This document shows positions 1 to 7,811 of a DNA stretch of 64,000 bases, one piece after another. The DNA is from Deltaproteobacteria bacterium HGW-Deltaproteobacteria-15 (GTDB lineage: Bacteria; Desulfobacterota; DSM-4660; Desulfatiglandales; HGW-15), in contig PHBH01000020.1 in the NCBI GenBank assembly GCA_002840535.1, forward strand, positions 1-64,000, written 5' to 3'. Made by a program: the position numbers and the translations under genes. The notes beneath the pieces are model-generated. The model saw only the letters and a program-made list of their open reading frames with translations, did not search any database and had not been told where the DNA came from. Position 1 is the stretch's first letter; every line of letters begins with the position of its first letter.

Positions 1-60
1 GGTGTCAGCACAGTAGTTCATCAGTTTTCTGACACCTGAACACTGAAACCTGAAACCTGA
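1..60. repeat. Hairpin plus short tandem repeats at the left edge
   Basis: Positions 1-8 (GGTGTCAG) are the exact inverse of 29-36 and could form an 8-bp stem. They are followed by CTGAACA, CTGAAAC, CTGAAAC and CTGAAAT, a degenerate 7-nt tandem repeat of the kind seen in many spacers of this window. No gene is visible between 1 and 452; besides this repeat and the dispersed repeat at 142-179, nothing was recognised there. Confidence 0.6.
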
Positions 61-141
61 AATGAAGTTTCTTAGGAGCTCTATGAAACATCCGGTTGAG
101 TGAGGTTTGGGCATGGGGGTATTGCTCCCGCCAAAATGGGC

Positions 142-179
142 ACCGCCCCGAAGGGGTGGGAGTCCAAGCGAAGCGCGGA
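142..179. repeat. Dispersed 38-nt repeat, copy A
   Basis: These 38 bases match 10307-10344 with one mismatch. The unit starts ACCGCCCCGAAGGGGTGGGA and contains a small CCCC-GA-(A)GGGG hairpin. Here the copy is intergenic, upstream of tatD; the other copy lies inside the treY coding sequence. The downstream flank (GCGGAC...GTCCGC, about 175-192) can form another short stem. Confidence 0.85.
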
Positions 180-452
180 CAAGCATCGTCCGCCGAGTTT
201 TTCGCTTTTGAAAAAAGACCTCCATGCCCAAACCCTGCGCCATTTTCAAAGAGCTGAAGTGTTACGAATAATGGAATATTGGAGTGATGGTTGAAGGAAA
301 GTGATTCGAAAGGACCTCGGGGTCTTCGTATGGTATGAGATGTTGCCACAATGGTTTGCCTCTACTATGATAGCCGATCGTACAGAGTAATCGGAAGAAA
401 TGATTTTCTCACGCTTAACATGCCCTTATATCAATCAAGTATTGGAATTTCC

Positions 453-1229
453 ATGATAACCGATAGTCATGCCCATCTAGAGATGGAGGAATTCGACCAC
501 GACCGGGAACAGATGCTGGAAAGGGCACTGAAGGGCGGTGTGACACGAATGATCACCATTGGGACGGATCTCCCAAGTTCCGCCAAAGCAGTGGAATTGG
601 CGTCCAAATACGGCTGCCTCCTTTCCGCCGTAGGCTGCCATCCTCATAATGCGAAGGATTGTGACAAAGAAACCCTCGAAGAGCTCTGCAGGCTGGCGGC
701 AGCACCCAGGGTTGTTGCCTGGGGAGAGATCGGTCTCGATTTTTTCAAGCTCTACTCGGAGCGCGAAAAACAGCTTATTTCGTTTCAGGAGCAGCTGGAC
801 CTTGCGTCCCAGGTCGATCTCCCGGTGATCATTCACGACAGAGATGCTCACGAGGAGATTCTCGCCATCCTGAAACAAAACCGATCCAGCCGGCAGCGCG
901 GGGTCATTCACTGTTTCTCGGGAGACTATTCCATTGCAATGGAGTTCATTTCCCTTGGTTTCAGCATCTCGATTCCCGGCACGGTGACCTATAAGAACGC
1001 ACACGATATCCAGGAAGTGGCTGGCCGCATTCCTATTGACCGCCTTCTGGTGGAGACGGACGCCCCCTATCTGAGTCCCGTTCCAATGAGAGGCAAGAGG
1101 AACGAGCCCCTGTTCGTCATCCACACCGCGGAAAGGGTGGCGGCGCTGAGGGGAATGGATTTCCATGAATTCTGCAGGAAGACCGAAGAAAATACATCCA
1201 GGCTTTTCGGGCTGAGACAAGAGGCATGA
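453..1229 (+). CDS. tatD: TatD-family metal-dependent hydrolase (DNase)
   Basis: The product is a TatD-type TIM-barrel hydrolase, a family of two-metal 3'-5' exonucleases/deoxyribonucleases linked to DNA repair and quality control in the cytoplasm. Visible metal-ligand motifs are DSHAHLE at residues 4-10, WGEIGLDFF near 90, VIIHDRDA near 125, VIHCFSGD near 150 and VETDAPYLSP near 200, in the usual family order. The ATG at 453 was chosen because the 258-residue product fits the usual 255-265 length and begins at the conserved MITDSHAH; an in-frame ATG at 351 would add 34 residues without family character. The stop overlaps the maf start (ATGA), so the two genes are probably translationally coupled. 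Identification is firm; the exact substrate is not determined by the sequence. Confidence 0.93.
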   Translation: MITDSHAHLEMEEFDHDREQMLERALKGGVTRMITIGTDLPSSAKAVELASKYGCLLSAVGCHPHNAKDCDKETLEELCRLAAAPRVVAWGEIGLDFFKLYSEREKQLISFQEQLDLASQVDLPVIIHDRDAHEEILAILKQNRSSRQRGVIHCFSGDYSIAMEFISLGFSISIPGTVTYKNAHDIQEVAGRIPIDRLLVETDAPYLSPVPMRGKRNEPLFVIHTAERVAALRGMDFHEFCRKTEENTSRLFGLRQEA

Positions 1230-1840
1230 GGATTCCCACGATTTCTTCCACGTTCCCGCTGATCCTTGCCTCGGCATCCCCTCGGCGGAAGAGCTTGTTG
1301 AAACAGGTCCGGCTTCCGTTCCGGGCAGTGCCCGGGAGAATCGACGAGGGAAGTGAAACCGGTGAACCGGCTGAAAGGGTCCGTTCTCTTGCGGAAAAGA
1401 AGGCAATCGCCACATTCCGGAAGATCGGAGATCACTGGGTGCTCGGCGCCGACACAGAGGTCGTCTTCGACAATAAAGTCCTCGGCAAACCCGCAGATCG
1501 CCGGTCCGCCGCCTCCATGCTCTCCCTCCTGAGCGGCAAGGAACATATCGTCATTACCGGTTTCTGCATCCTGAATCCTTCCGGCCGCACGGTCCATTCC
1601 GAAGCAGTCGAAACGCTTGTAAGGGTCACCAGGCTCACCCGCCGGCAAATTGAGGAATATATCGCCACCGGTGAGGTTTTCGGAAAGGCTGGAAGCTACG
1701 CCATCCAGGGCATAGGGGCGTTCATGGTCCAGTCCATCACCGGCTCCTACACCAATGTGGTCGGACTCCCCCTGAATGCCGTCGTTCGCGCGCTCCTCAA
1801 GGTTGGCGCGCTGAAACGATTTCCACTCTCAGGTCGCTGA
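1226..1840 (+). CDS. maf: Maf-family nucleotide pyrophosphatase
   Basis: Maf proteins hydrolyse non-canonical or surplus nucleoside triphosphates (dTTP/UTP and modified pyrimidines in the YhdE class, m7GTP in the YceF class) to the monophosphate in the cytoplasm. The 204-residue product has the signature LILASASPRRKSLL at residues 11-24, the acidic motif GADTEVVFD near 73-81, GKPADRRSA near 87, and a C-terminal GSYAIQGIGAFM segment, all in the usual order for a full-length Maf. It overlaps tatD by four bases (ATGA). The tatD-maf pairing has no obvious metabolic logic beyond nucleic-acid housekeeping. The YhdE-like substrate class is inferred from the AIQG motif only. Confidence 0.92.
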   Translation: MRIPTISSTFPLILASASPRRKSLLKQVRLPFRAVPGRIDEGSETGEPAERVRSLAEKKAIATFRKIGDHWVLGADTEVVFDNKVLGKPADRRSAASMLSLLSGKEHIVITGFCILNPSGRTVHSEAVETLVRVTRLTRRQIEEYIATGEVFGKAGSYAIQGIGAFMVQSITGSYTNVVGLPLNAVVRALLKVGALKRFPLSGR

Positions 1841-1932
1841 AAAACTACGATGTCTCGTCTTTATGTCGAACGGAGCGGACGCGGCCCCGTTGAGCAGGCA
1901 AACGAAGCCTCTAACCATCATGGTTGAACAGA

Positions 1933-2694
1933 TTACCTTCGCTGACGCTGAATCTCTGAGAGCACCGCTCCTGCAGCGACGGAAACATTAAGGGACTCCA
2001 CCCTTCCTGAGCCGGGTATCCTCACGATCTGGTCACATATCCCTCTGATCAACGGACTCAAACCCTTTCCCTCGCTCCCCATGACCAGCACCAGGTTCCT
2101 CTTCCAATCGAAATCATAAATGGAATCCCTGCTCTCCCCCGCAGTACCGATGATCCAGAATCCTTTTTCCTTCAAAGTAGTCAATGTTCTCCCGAGATTC
2201 ACCACCCTCGCGACCGGAAGATTCACGAGCGCGCCGCTGGATCTCTTGATAATGCCGGCAGAAATTGATGCGGATCGATCTTTGGGGAGCACCAGACCAT
2301 CAGCGCCGAAGAATGTTCCGGTTCTCACGAGCGCCCCCAGATTCCCCTCATCGGTGATGTGATCGGCCGCCAGGATCAGCGCTTCCCCCTGGCGAGACAT
2401 GGAACCGGCAACGATCTCCTCGATAGATGCATAGAGGTATTCACCCGCCAGCGCCGCCACGCCCTGGTGCGCCACCCCCTGCAGCAGGTGATCCATTTCG
2501 CGACCGCTCTTGTAGGAAACCGGAATGGACTTTTCCGCTGCCGCACTGATGACATCCTTCACCCGGGTCCCCTCCTTACCCTCCCTGATCCAGATCTCCA
2601 GAATCCGGATGCGGCTTGAAAGGAGCGCCTCCAGTACAGGCCTGTATCCAGGAATCAGATGTTGCTTGGAAGGGGAAGGAGAGGAATGGACCAT
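1933..2694 (-). CDS. rlmB: 23S rRNA 2'-O-methyltransferase, TrmH/SpoU family (RlmB-like)
   Basis: This is an AdoMet-dependent SPOUT methyltransferase. The RlmB members methylate the 2'-O of G2251 in the 23S rRNA peptidyl-transferase loop. The 253-residue protein has an N-terminal substrate-binding domain (GYRPVLEALLSS near 17-28; VAHQGVAALAG near 73-83) and the three SPOUT knot motifs: NLGALVRTGTFFGADG, VLVMGSEGKGLSPL and VRIPGSGRVESLNVSVAAGA. It is the last gene of a tight reverse-strand operon and starts one base after the gmk stop codon. RlmB and TrmH cannot be separated with full certainty by eye, but the N-terminal domain favours RlmB. The spacer to the convergent maf gene (1841-1932) shows no convincing terminator. 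Confidence 0.88.
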   Translation of the reverse strand: MVHSSPSPSKQHLIPGYRPVLEALLSSRIRILEIWIREGKEGTRVKDVISAAAEKSIPVSYKSGREMDHLLQGVAHQGVAALAGEYLYASIEEIVAGSMSRQGEALILAADHITDEGNLGALVRTGTFFGADGLVLPKDRSASISAGIIKRSSGALVNLPVARVVNLGRTLTTLKEKGFWIIGTAGESRDSIYDFDWKRNLVLVMGSEGKGLSPLIRGICDQIVRIPGSGRVESLNVSVAAGAVLSEIQRQRR

Positions 2695-2695
2695 C

Positions 2696-3301
2696 TCACG
2701 GGATCCGGAAGATCTCGACGGCTTTTGGGAACAGAAGACGAGAACGGCACCTTTCGGCGAGGATGATGGAGACGACCCTCTTCACCCCATCCCTGAGCTC
2801 GTCATTGAATACGATGTAGTCATAGTCCCGGCTCTCCCGTATTTCAAGGAGCGCCTTTTCGGTTCGGTTTCGGAAAGCGTTTTCACTCTCTGTTGCCCTG
2901 TTTCGCAACCTCTTCTCCAGCACCTCGAGGGATGGCGGGAGCAGAAAGGTGAGAACTGCATCCTCGAACTTGCGTCTGACATTTCCAGCCCCCTGGACAT
3001 CCACATCCAGGATGACATCCATGTTCATGTCAAGCCGGCGATGAAGGCCTGAAAGGGAGGTCCCGTAAAGATCATCGTACACCTGCGCCCATTCGAGGAA
3101 GTCGCCCTCCCGTATCATCCTCTGGAAGGTTTGCTTATCCACGAAATGATAGTCCTGTCCATCCACTTCGTTTTCCCTGGGCTGCCGGGTTGTGTGGGAA
3201 ACGGAATATCCCAGATCCGGGATCTCTTTCATCACATGATGGATGATCGTCGATTTTCCCGCACCCGAAGGTCCTGAAATGACGTACAGCCTGCCGGACA
3301 T
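2696..3301 (-). CDS. gmk: Guanylate kinase
   Basis: Guanylate kinase phosphorylates GMP or dGMP to the diphosphate with ATP and is essential for GTP supply. The 201-residue protein starts MSGRLYVISGPSGAGKST, with the P-loop at residues 10-17. The GMP-binding residues follow in SHTTRQPRENEVDGQDYHF (about 34-52) and the acidic ILDVDVQGA motif lies near 95-103. Length and motif order are normal. The gene sits between remA (3-nt gap) and rlmB (1-nt gap). Gmk next to RemA and YicC is a common bacterial arrangement, often with rpoZ nearby; no omega subunit gene is present in this window. Confidence 0.96.
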   Translation of the reverse strand: MSGRLYVISGPSGAGKSTIIHHVMKEIPDLGYSVSHTTRQPRENEVDGQDYHFVDKQTFQRMIREGDFLEWAQVYDDLYGTSLSGLHRRLDMNMDVILDVDVQGAGNVRRKFEDAVLTFLLPPSLEVLEKRLRNRATESENAFRNRTEKALLEIRESRDYDYIVFNDELRDGVKRVVSIILAERCRSRLLFPKAVEIFRIP

Positions 3302-3304
3302 GGC

Positions 3305-3577
3305 TTACTCTTCAAAGTCTTCTTTGCTGAGCTTGCATTCGGGATTGAATCGCTGGGCGATGGTTTCGGATTGAATAGCCGAAAGGATGACATGATTGCT
3401 ATCGGTGATAATGACCGACCTGGTTTTTCTCCCCTGTGTGGCATCGATCAGCCTCTTGTCCTCACGGGCTTCTTCCCGAAGACGTCTGATCGGGGCGGCG
3501 CTTGGGGAGACGATGGCGACAACTCGTCTGGATACCACTGAATTCCCAAAACCTATATTCACGAGTTTAGTCCCCAT
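3305..3577 (-). CDS. remA: RemA/DUF370 family regulatory protein
   Basis: The 90-residue protein belongs to the RemA (DUF370) family; the Bacillus member is a ring-forming DNA-binding activator of biofilm genes. Family features are the N-terminal [20 protein letters not shown], followed by [13 protein letters not shown] and the [22 protein letters not shown] block. It lies between yicC and gmk, the place where this family is usually found in many phyla, so a function near nucleotide or RNA metabolism is also possible. The role in this organism is unknown. The C-terminus is acidic (KEDFEE). Confidence 0.88.
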   Translation of the reverse strand: MGTKLVNIGFGNSVVSRRVVAIVSPSAAPIRRLREEAREDKRLIDATQGRKTRSVIITDSNHVILSAIQSETIAQRFNPECKLSKEDFEE

Positions 3578-3592
3578 AATCCTTGTCTCCTT

Positions 3593-4474
3593 TCACTCGA
3601 CATTTTGTACCTGTTCTCGCAGTTTTTCAAGTTCCACTTTGATTTCAACGGCAGCTGCCGAAATAGCGGTATCCGAAGCTTTGGAGCCGATGGTATTGGT
3701 CTCTCGATGGAGCTCCTGGATCAGAAATTCCAGTTTGCGGCCCACAGGTTCATCGCCGGACATGGCGTTTCTGAATTGAACGAGGTGGCTTCGGCTTCGA
3801 ACGATCTCCTCTGTGATGTCGGAGCGCTCAGCGGAGTAAACAATCTCCTGCGCGAGACGGGCTTCGTCAATCTGCACATCCTCAACAATTTGCCGGATCT
3901 TCTCCCGCATCTTCTTTCTCCACTCCTCCGTGACCAGCGAAGCCTTGCCCTGGATCTCATCAAGGCATTTCTCTATGTGATTTACTCGACTGCGCAGGTC
4001 CTCCTCCAATGCGTATCCCTCCTTGATACGCATCGCATCGCAATTCTCCAGTGCCTTGTCCAGGGCGGATTTCAACCCCTCTCGGATCTCCTCCAGATTC
4101 AACTCTTCGGGTTTGTAGGAGATGACATCCTTCATCTGGCAAATCTCTTCAGGCCGGATCGCTTTTTCCAGTCCGAACTCGTCGCACAATGTGGAGAGGA
4201 TTCGAAAGTAAGATCTCGCGAGAGGCATATTAATGTCCAGGGCAGCCTCATCCTGCCCTTCCTTTCTTACTACCTGAGCAGTCACATCAAAACGCCCTCT
4301 CTTCATCTTCAGTGCGACCTGAGCTCGAAGCTCATCCTCAAGCGACTGAAGACTCCTGGGGATCCGCACCACGATATCCCGGTAGCGGTTATTGACCGAT
4401 TTTACTTCGGCAACGACCGTATGCTCCCCTGCGACGGATTCGCCCTGCCCGTAACCTGTCATGCTTCTCAACAT
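3593..4474 (-). CDS. yicC: YicC-family endoribonuclease
   Basis: YicC proteins are conserved endoribonucleases; the E. coli member promotes decay of the small RNA RyhB. The 293-residue product shows the family N-terminus (LRSMTGYGQGESVAGEHTVV), the KSVNNRYRDIVVRIPR block, and the C-terminal signature with GRKLEFLIQELHRETNTIGS followed by KASD and a closing EIKVELEKLREQVQNVE. Length is normal. The gene lies 15 nt upstream of remA and 3 nt downstream of the DUF4416 gene, all on the same strand. Family membership is certain; the RNA targets cannot be read from the sequence. Confidence 0.93.
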   Translation of the reverse strand: MLRSMTGYGQGESVAGEHTVVAEVKSVNNRYRDIVVRIPRSLQSLEDELRAQVALKMKRGRFDVTAQVVRKEGQDEAALDINMPLARSYFRILSTLCDEFGLEKAIRPEEICQMKDVISYKPEELNLEEIREGLKSALDKALENCDAMRIKEGYALEEDLRSRVNHIEKCLDEIQGKASLVTEEWRKKMREKIRQIVEDVQIDEARLAQEIVYSAERSDITEEIVRSRSHLVQFRNAMSGDEPVGRKLEFLIQELHRETNTIGSKASDTAISAAAVEIKVELEKLREQVQNVE

Positions 4475-4477
4475 TTC

Positions 4478-5005
4478 CTAGCTCCTTCTCAGCTGCTCCT
4501 TATAACCCGTCCTGATTTCGTTGAAAATCCCTATCATCTCAGAAGAAGCATAATCGGGAAACGTCCACTCGAGCGAACGAAAAGTTCCTCTTTGAAACAG
4601 GAGGGTGAGATCGGCGTAAACGCCCTTGGATAAATAGACCCTGTGAGTGTAGTTTTTTCCAGTAGCGAGTACCAGCCTTTCGAGGGAAACGTACCCGGGG
4701 TCTATGTTGACTCTTCTCATTCCTTCCCGGGAGTACTTCTGCTCCAATCCGTCTGCCGTGAGCTTTGCCTCTACGATTCGTTCGGGCCTGATGAGTCTTG
4801 TGAAAGATACAAAGCGGCGGTGCAGCGGCCAGCCCATCTCCTTCTCATAATACTTCGTGCGGTCGAAGAACATAGGGGGGCCGACCCAGTCCGCCGGGCC
4901 GAAAATCTCTTCCAGATGCTCTATGCATTCCCGAATCATCCTCTCTTCGGGAGAAAAAACGCTGCAGATCAGCTTCACATCCTCAGGCTCGGTCAAATGA
5001 CTCAT
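4478..5005 (-). CDS. DUF4416 family protein
   Basis: The 175-residue protein resembles the DUF4416 family, small uncharacterised proteins known mainly from Desulfobacterota, thermophiles and spirochaetes. Seen in the sequence are an N-terminal segment with VKLICSVFSPEERMIREC, a central GPPMFFDRTKYYEKEMG block, and a C-terminal region ending in LEWTFPDYASSEMIGIFNEI, the stretch that recalls this family. There is no signal peptide or membrane segment, so it is probably cytoplasmic. Its start overlaps the end of the upstream heptose kinase gene by four bases and its stop is 3 nt before yicC, so it is cotranscribed. No function is known. Confidence 0.82.
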   Translation of the reverse strand: MSHLTEPEDVKLICSVFSPEERMIRECIEHLEEIFGPADWVGPPMFFDRTKYYEKEMGWPLHRRFVSFTRLIRPERIVEAKLTADGLEQKYSREGMRRVNIDPGYVSLERLVLATGKNYTHRVYLSKGVYADLTLLFQRGTFRSLEWTFPDYASSEMIGIFNEIRTGYKEQLRRS

Positions 5006-6030
5006 GGATGACTATTCTTCAATGAACGATGGATGTTCTTCTTGAGCTCTTCAGCCTTCACCGTGGAGGTTCCCACCTCGCCTACCACGATGCCGGCCGC
5101 CATGTTGGAGATGATTGCTGCGGACTTCAAATCCATTCCTGACGCGAGACCCAGACAGAAGGTACTGATCACGGTATCTCCTGCTCCGGTAACATCAAAG
5201 ACCTTCCGGGCTACGGTGGGAATGTGGCTGATTTCGCCCCCGTTTTCAAAGAGAGTCATTCCGTCTCTGCCTTGTGTGATCAGCACGGACCGGCAGTTCA
5301 ACTCCTTCAGCATGTGTCTTCCAGCTTTGATGAGGGTCTTTTCATCGTGAATTCGAAAGCCGCAGAACGCACCAGCCTCGTGGTGATTGGGGGTAATCAC
5401 GTCCACACCGCGATAATACTCGAAATTGCCGGTCTTCGGGTCAACCGCAAAGACCGCCCCCCTTTTTCGGAGGAGGGATCGCAGACCCCTCATGAGGCTG
5501 CCGGAGACGACCCCTTTTCCATAATCGCTCACGATCACTCCATCCACCCCGGAGTATCGCTCCGCGATCTTCAGCAGTCGTTTTGCGGTCTCAGACCGGA
5601 TATCTCTTCGGCTTTCCCGATCATACCGGACGACTTGCTGGTTGTGGGCCACGATTCTCGTCTTGATCGAGGTCACCCTGCCGGCTTCGGCAAGGATCCC
5701 TCCAGTGGAAAACCCCAGGCTCCGGATTCTGTTCTCGATTTCCCGAGCCGTGTCATCACTTCCCGTGATACCGCACAGGACTGCTTTACCGCCGAGGGAA
5801 GCAATATTGCTTACAACGTTGGCAGCACCGCCCAGCATCTTGGTCTCGTCCCGTACCTCCACGACCGGAACAGGCGCCTCTGGTGAAATTCGGTTGACAT
5901 CCCCCCAGATGTACTCATCAAGAATGATATCACCCACGACCAGGATGGTTGTTTTTGGGAATTTGTCTACGTATCCAGCTAATTCATGAGGGTTGTACTC
6001 AGAACCGATCTCACGTATGATTCGGGACAT
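5002..6030 (-). CDS. hldE1: D-glycero-beta-D-manno-heptose-7-phosphate kinase (RfaE1/HldE kinase domain)
   Basis: This PfkB-family sugar kinase phosphorylates heptose 7-phosphate at O1 in the ADP-heptose route to the LPS inner core, so it implies a Gram-negative envelope. The 342-residue product has VVGDIILDEYIWGDVNRISPEAP near 30-52, the substrate motif MLGGAANVVSNIASLGG near 66-82, and the PfkB signature DVTGAGDTVIS near 283-293 with the catalytic Asp in GAGD. The length corresponds to the kinase half only; the cytidylyltransferase domain of bifunctional HldE is absent and must be a separate gene elsewhere. It is the first gene of the operon running down to rlmB. Confidence 0.88.
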   Translation of the reverse strand: MSRIIREIGSEYNPHELAGYVDKFPKTTILVVGDIILDEYIWGDVNRISPEAPVPVVEVRDETKMLGGAANVVSNIASLGGKAVLCGITGSDDTAREIENRIRSLGFSTGGILAEAGRVTSIKTRIVAHNQQVVRYDRESRRDIRSETAKRLLKIAERYSGVDGVIVSDYGKGVVSGSLMRGLRSLLRKRGAVFAVDPKTGNFEYYRGVDVITPNHHEAGAFCGFRIHDEKTLIKAGRHMLKELNCRSVLITQGRDGMTLFENGGEISHIPTVARKVFDVTGAGDTVISTFCLGLASGMDLKSAAIISNMAAGIVVGEVGTSTVKAEELKKNIHRSLKNSHP

Positions 6031-6452
6031 TCTCTCGCAGCTCTCCTACAAGGCGAATCGGCATCTCTCCTCACCTGCCGGCTAGAAGGAGTTCTGTCGC
6101 CGATTTCTCTATTTATTTGATGGGTTAAATTAGCACCGGGAACCTGGGGTTGTCCATAGAAATGAACTTGACCGCCTGCAAGGAAAAGCGGGCGCACCCG
6201 GACTCATCAGGCTGATATATGCCTTTCCTTACCTTTGCATCGGCCTTCTTATCATACCCTGGCCTGCCGTGGTTTCCGTCTTGTTGATTTGTCTTGCCGT
6301 GGGGCTCCCCATTGAGGAGCAGGAGATTCGTTATTCGTGATTCCACAAGCTTGCGGCCATGTTGACTTTTTTACACCTCTCCTATAAAAGTTGAACCGCA
6401 TGGCTGCAGGAACTGACCGCCATTTACAGCTGCCGCAGAGGAGACAGGCAAC
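6031..6452. other. Intergenic region between divergent hldE1 and trkA
   Basis: This 422-bp stretch separates two divergent operons. Short open frames on the reverse strand show no family character or ribosome site and were not called. The only structure recognised is a promoter-like sequence at 6362-6388 that partly matches the one upstream of the liv operon. Nothing else was identified. Confidence 0.5.
6362..6388 (+). promoter_or_regulatory. Promoter-like sequence upstream of trkA
   Basis: TTGACT at 6362-6367 is followed after 15 nt by TATAAA at 6383-6388; the spacing is short for sigma-70, and shifting the -10 to TAAAAG would give 17. The context CCATGTTGACTTTTTTACAC recurs as CCATGTTGACATTTTTTCAC upstream of livK (from 28288), so it may instead be part of a dispersed repeat. 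Confidence 0.4.
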
Positions 6453-7811
6453 TTGAAAATAATCATTGTAGGGGCCGGCGAAGTCGGCTTTCACATTGCG
6501 CAGAAACTCTCCGAGGAGAACCAGGAGGTCTTCCTGATCGAGAAGGACGCTGAAAAGATCAAGAGGATCACTGAGGAACTCGATGTCCAAGCCATCCTCG
6601 GATCCGGAACCAGCCCGGTGATGCTCAAAACCGCCGGAATCAAGGACGCGGATATGCTGGTCGCAGCAACCGACAGCGATGAGGTCAATCTGATCGCCTG
6701 TCTCCTCGCCCGGCACCTCAACCATTACATCCTGAAGGTGGCGCGAGTCCGCAACCCCGAGTATCTGAAGGAGACAGATCTCTTCAGCGGAGATCTCCTG
6801 GCGGTGGACCAGATCATCAACCCGGTTTCAGTAATGGTAGAGACGGTTCTGAACCTTATCAGCGTGCCCGGCGCAGCGGATGTGATCAATTTCGTGGGAG
6901 GAAGGGTAAAGCTGATCGGCATCGTCGTAAAGCCCGGCTCCCCCGCTGCCGGGAGGCAGCTTCTTTCATTCCAAGATATGGAAGGAAAGATCCTCGTAGG
7001 AGCCATCGTCCGGGGGGATCAGGTGTTTATCCCTCACGGGCAGGACACGATACAGGCCAATGATCTGGTGTATCTCGTCGCCAGAACGGACGAGATTCCC
7101 CTGGGGAAGGATGTTTTCGGATACCAGGAAAAGGAGATCCGGAGGGTGATGATCGTGGGGGCCGGGATGACCGGCGCCGCATTGGCCGCAGCCCTGGATC
7201 AAACCAAGCTGCACGTGAAAATCATCGACAAGGATCCTCAGCGATGCGCAATCCTGGCCGACACCTTGGAAAGGGTCATTGTCATCAATGGGGATGGAAC
7301 GGACAGGAATCTTCTCCAGGAAGAAAATATCGCCGACACGGATTTCATGGTCTCGATTACGGGAGACGAGGAAAGCAATGTCATTATTTCCCTTCTCGGA
7401 AAAGGATTAGGCGCAAGGAAATGCATCACCCGCATCAACAAACTGAGCTACATCCCTCTGGTCTCTGCGATCGGTATCGACACGGTGATCAGTTCGAGGT
7501 TATCCGCTATCAGGGCAATTCTTCAATATATCCGAAAAGGCAAGGTCATATCGGTTGCGCCCCTCAAAGGCGAACACGCCGAAGCCATTGAGGCTGAAGC
7601 CCTGGAAACATCAGACGTGGTCAATCTTCCCCTGGCCAAAGTAAAATTCCCGAAAGGGGCGATCGTAGGCGCCGTTGTCAGGGGAGAGGAAATCATCATT
7701 CCGCGTGGCGATACCGTTATCCTCCCCAAGGACCGTCTCATCATATTTGCATTGCAGAATGTGGTTCCGAAACTGGAAAAACTCCTTACAGTGAAACTGG
7801 ACTTCTTCTAA
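6453..7811 (+). CDS. trkA: Trk potassium uptake regulator TrkA
   Basis: TrkA is the cytoplasmic NAD(H)- and nucleotide-binding gating ring of the Trk/Ktr K+ uptake system. The 452-residue protein is a tandem of two RCK units: the first Rossmann motif VGAGEVGFHIAQKL is at residues 5-18 with IEKDAEKI after it, and the second, VGAGMTGAALAAAL, is near residue 234. Each is followed by an RCK-C (TrkA-C) domain. The start is a TTG at 6453, supported by GAGGAG at 6439-6444 and by the immediate MKIIIVGAG fold. The stop overlaps the ATG of trkH (TAATG), so both subunits are coupled. Confidence 0.94.
   Translation: MKIIIVGAGEVGFHIAQKLSEENQEVFLIEKDAEKIKRITEELDVQAILGSGTSPVMLKTAGIKDADMLVAATDSDEVNLIACLLARHLNHYILKVARVRNPEYLKETDLFSGDLLAVDQIINPVSVMVETVLNLISVPGAADVINFVGGRVKLIGIVVKPGSPAAGRQLLSFQDMEGKILVGAIVRGDQVFIPHGQDTIQANDLVYLVARTDEIPLGKDVFGYQEKEIRRVMIVGAGMTGAALAAALDQTKLHVKIIDKDPQRCAILADTLERVIVINGDGTDRNLLQEENIADTDFMVSITGDEESNVIISLLGKGLGARKCITRINKLSYIPLVSAIGIDTVISSRLSAIRAILQYIRKGKVISVAPLKGEHAEAIEAEALETSDVVNLPLAKVKFPKGAIVGAVVRGEEIIIPRGDTVILPKDRLIIFALQNVVPKLEKLLTVKLDFF

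Noticed and set aside
1841..1932. Terminator between convergent maf and rlmB
   Set aside because: Only a short AACCAT/ATGGTT palindrome without a T-run is seen.
3605..4633. Long forward-strand open frame over yicC
   Set aside because: It is antisense to yicC and the DUF4416 gene, which have clear family motifs and operon spacing.
6125..6346. Small reverse-strand open frame in the hldE1-trkA spacer
   Set aside because: No ribosome site, no motif, and a low-complexity composition; it seems to be non-coding.
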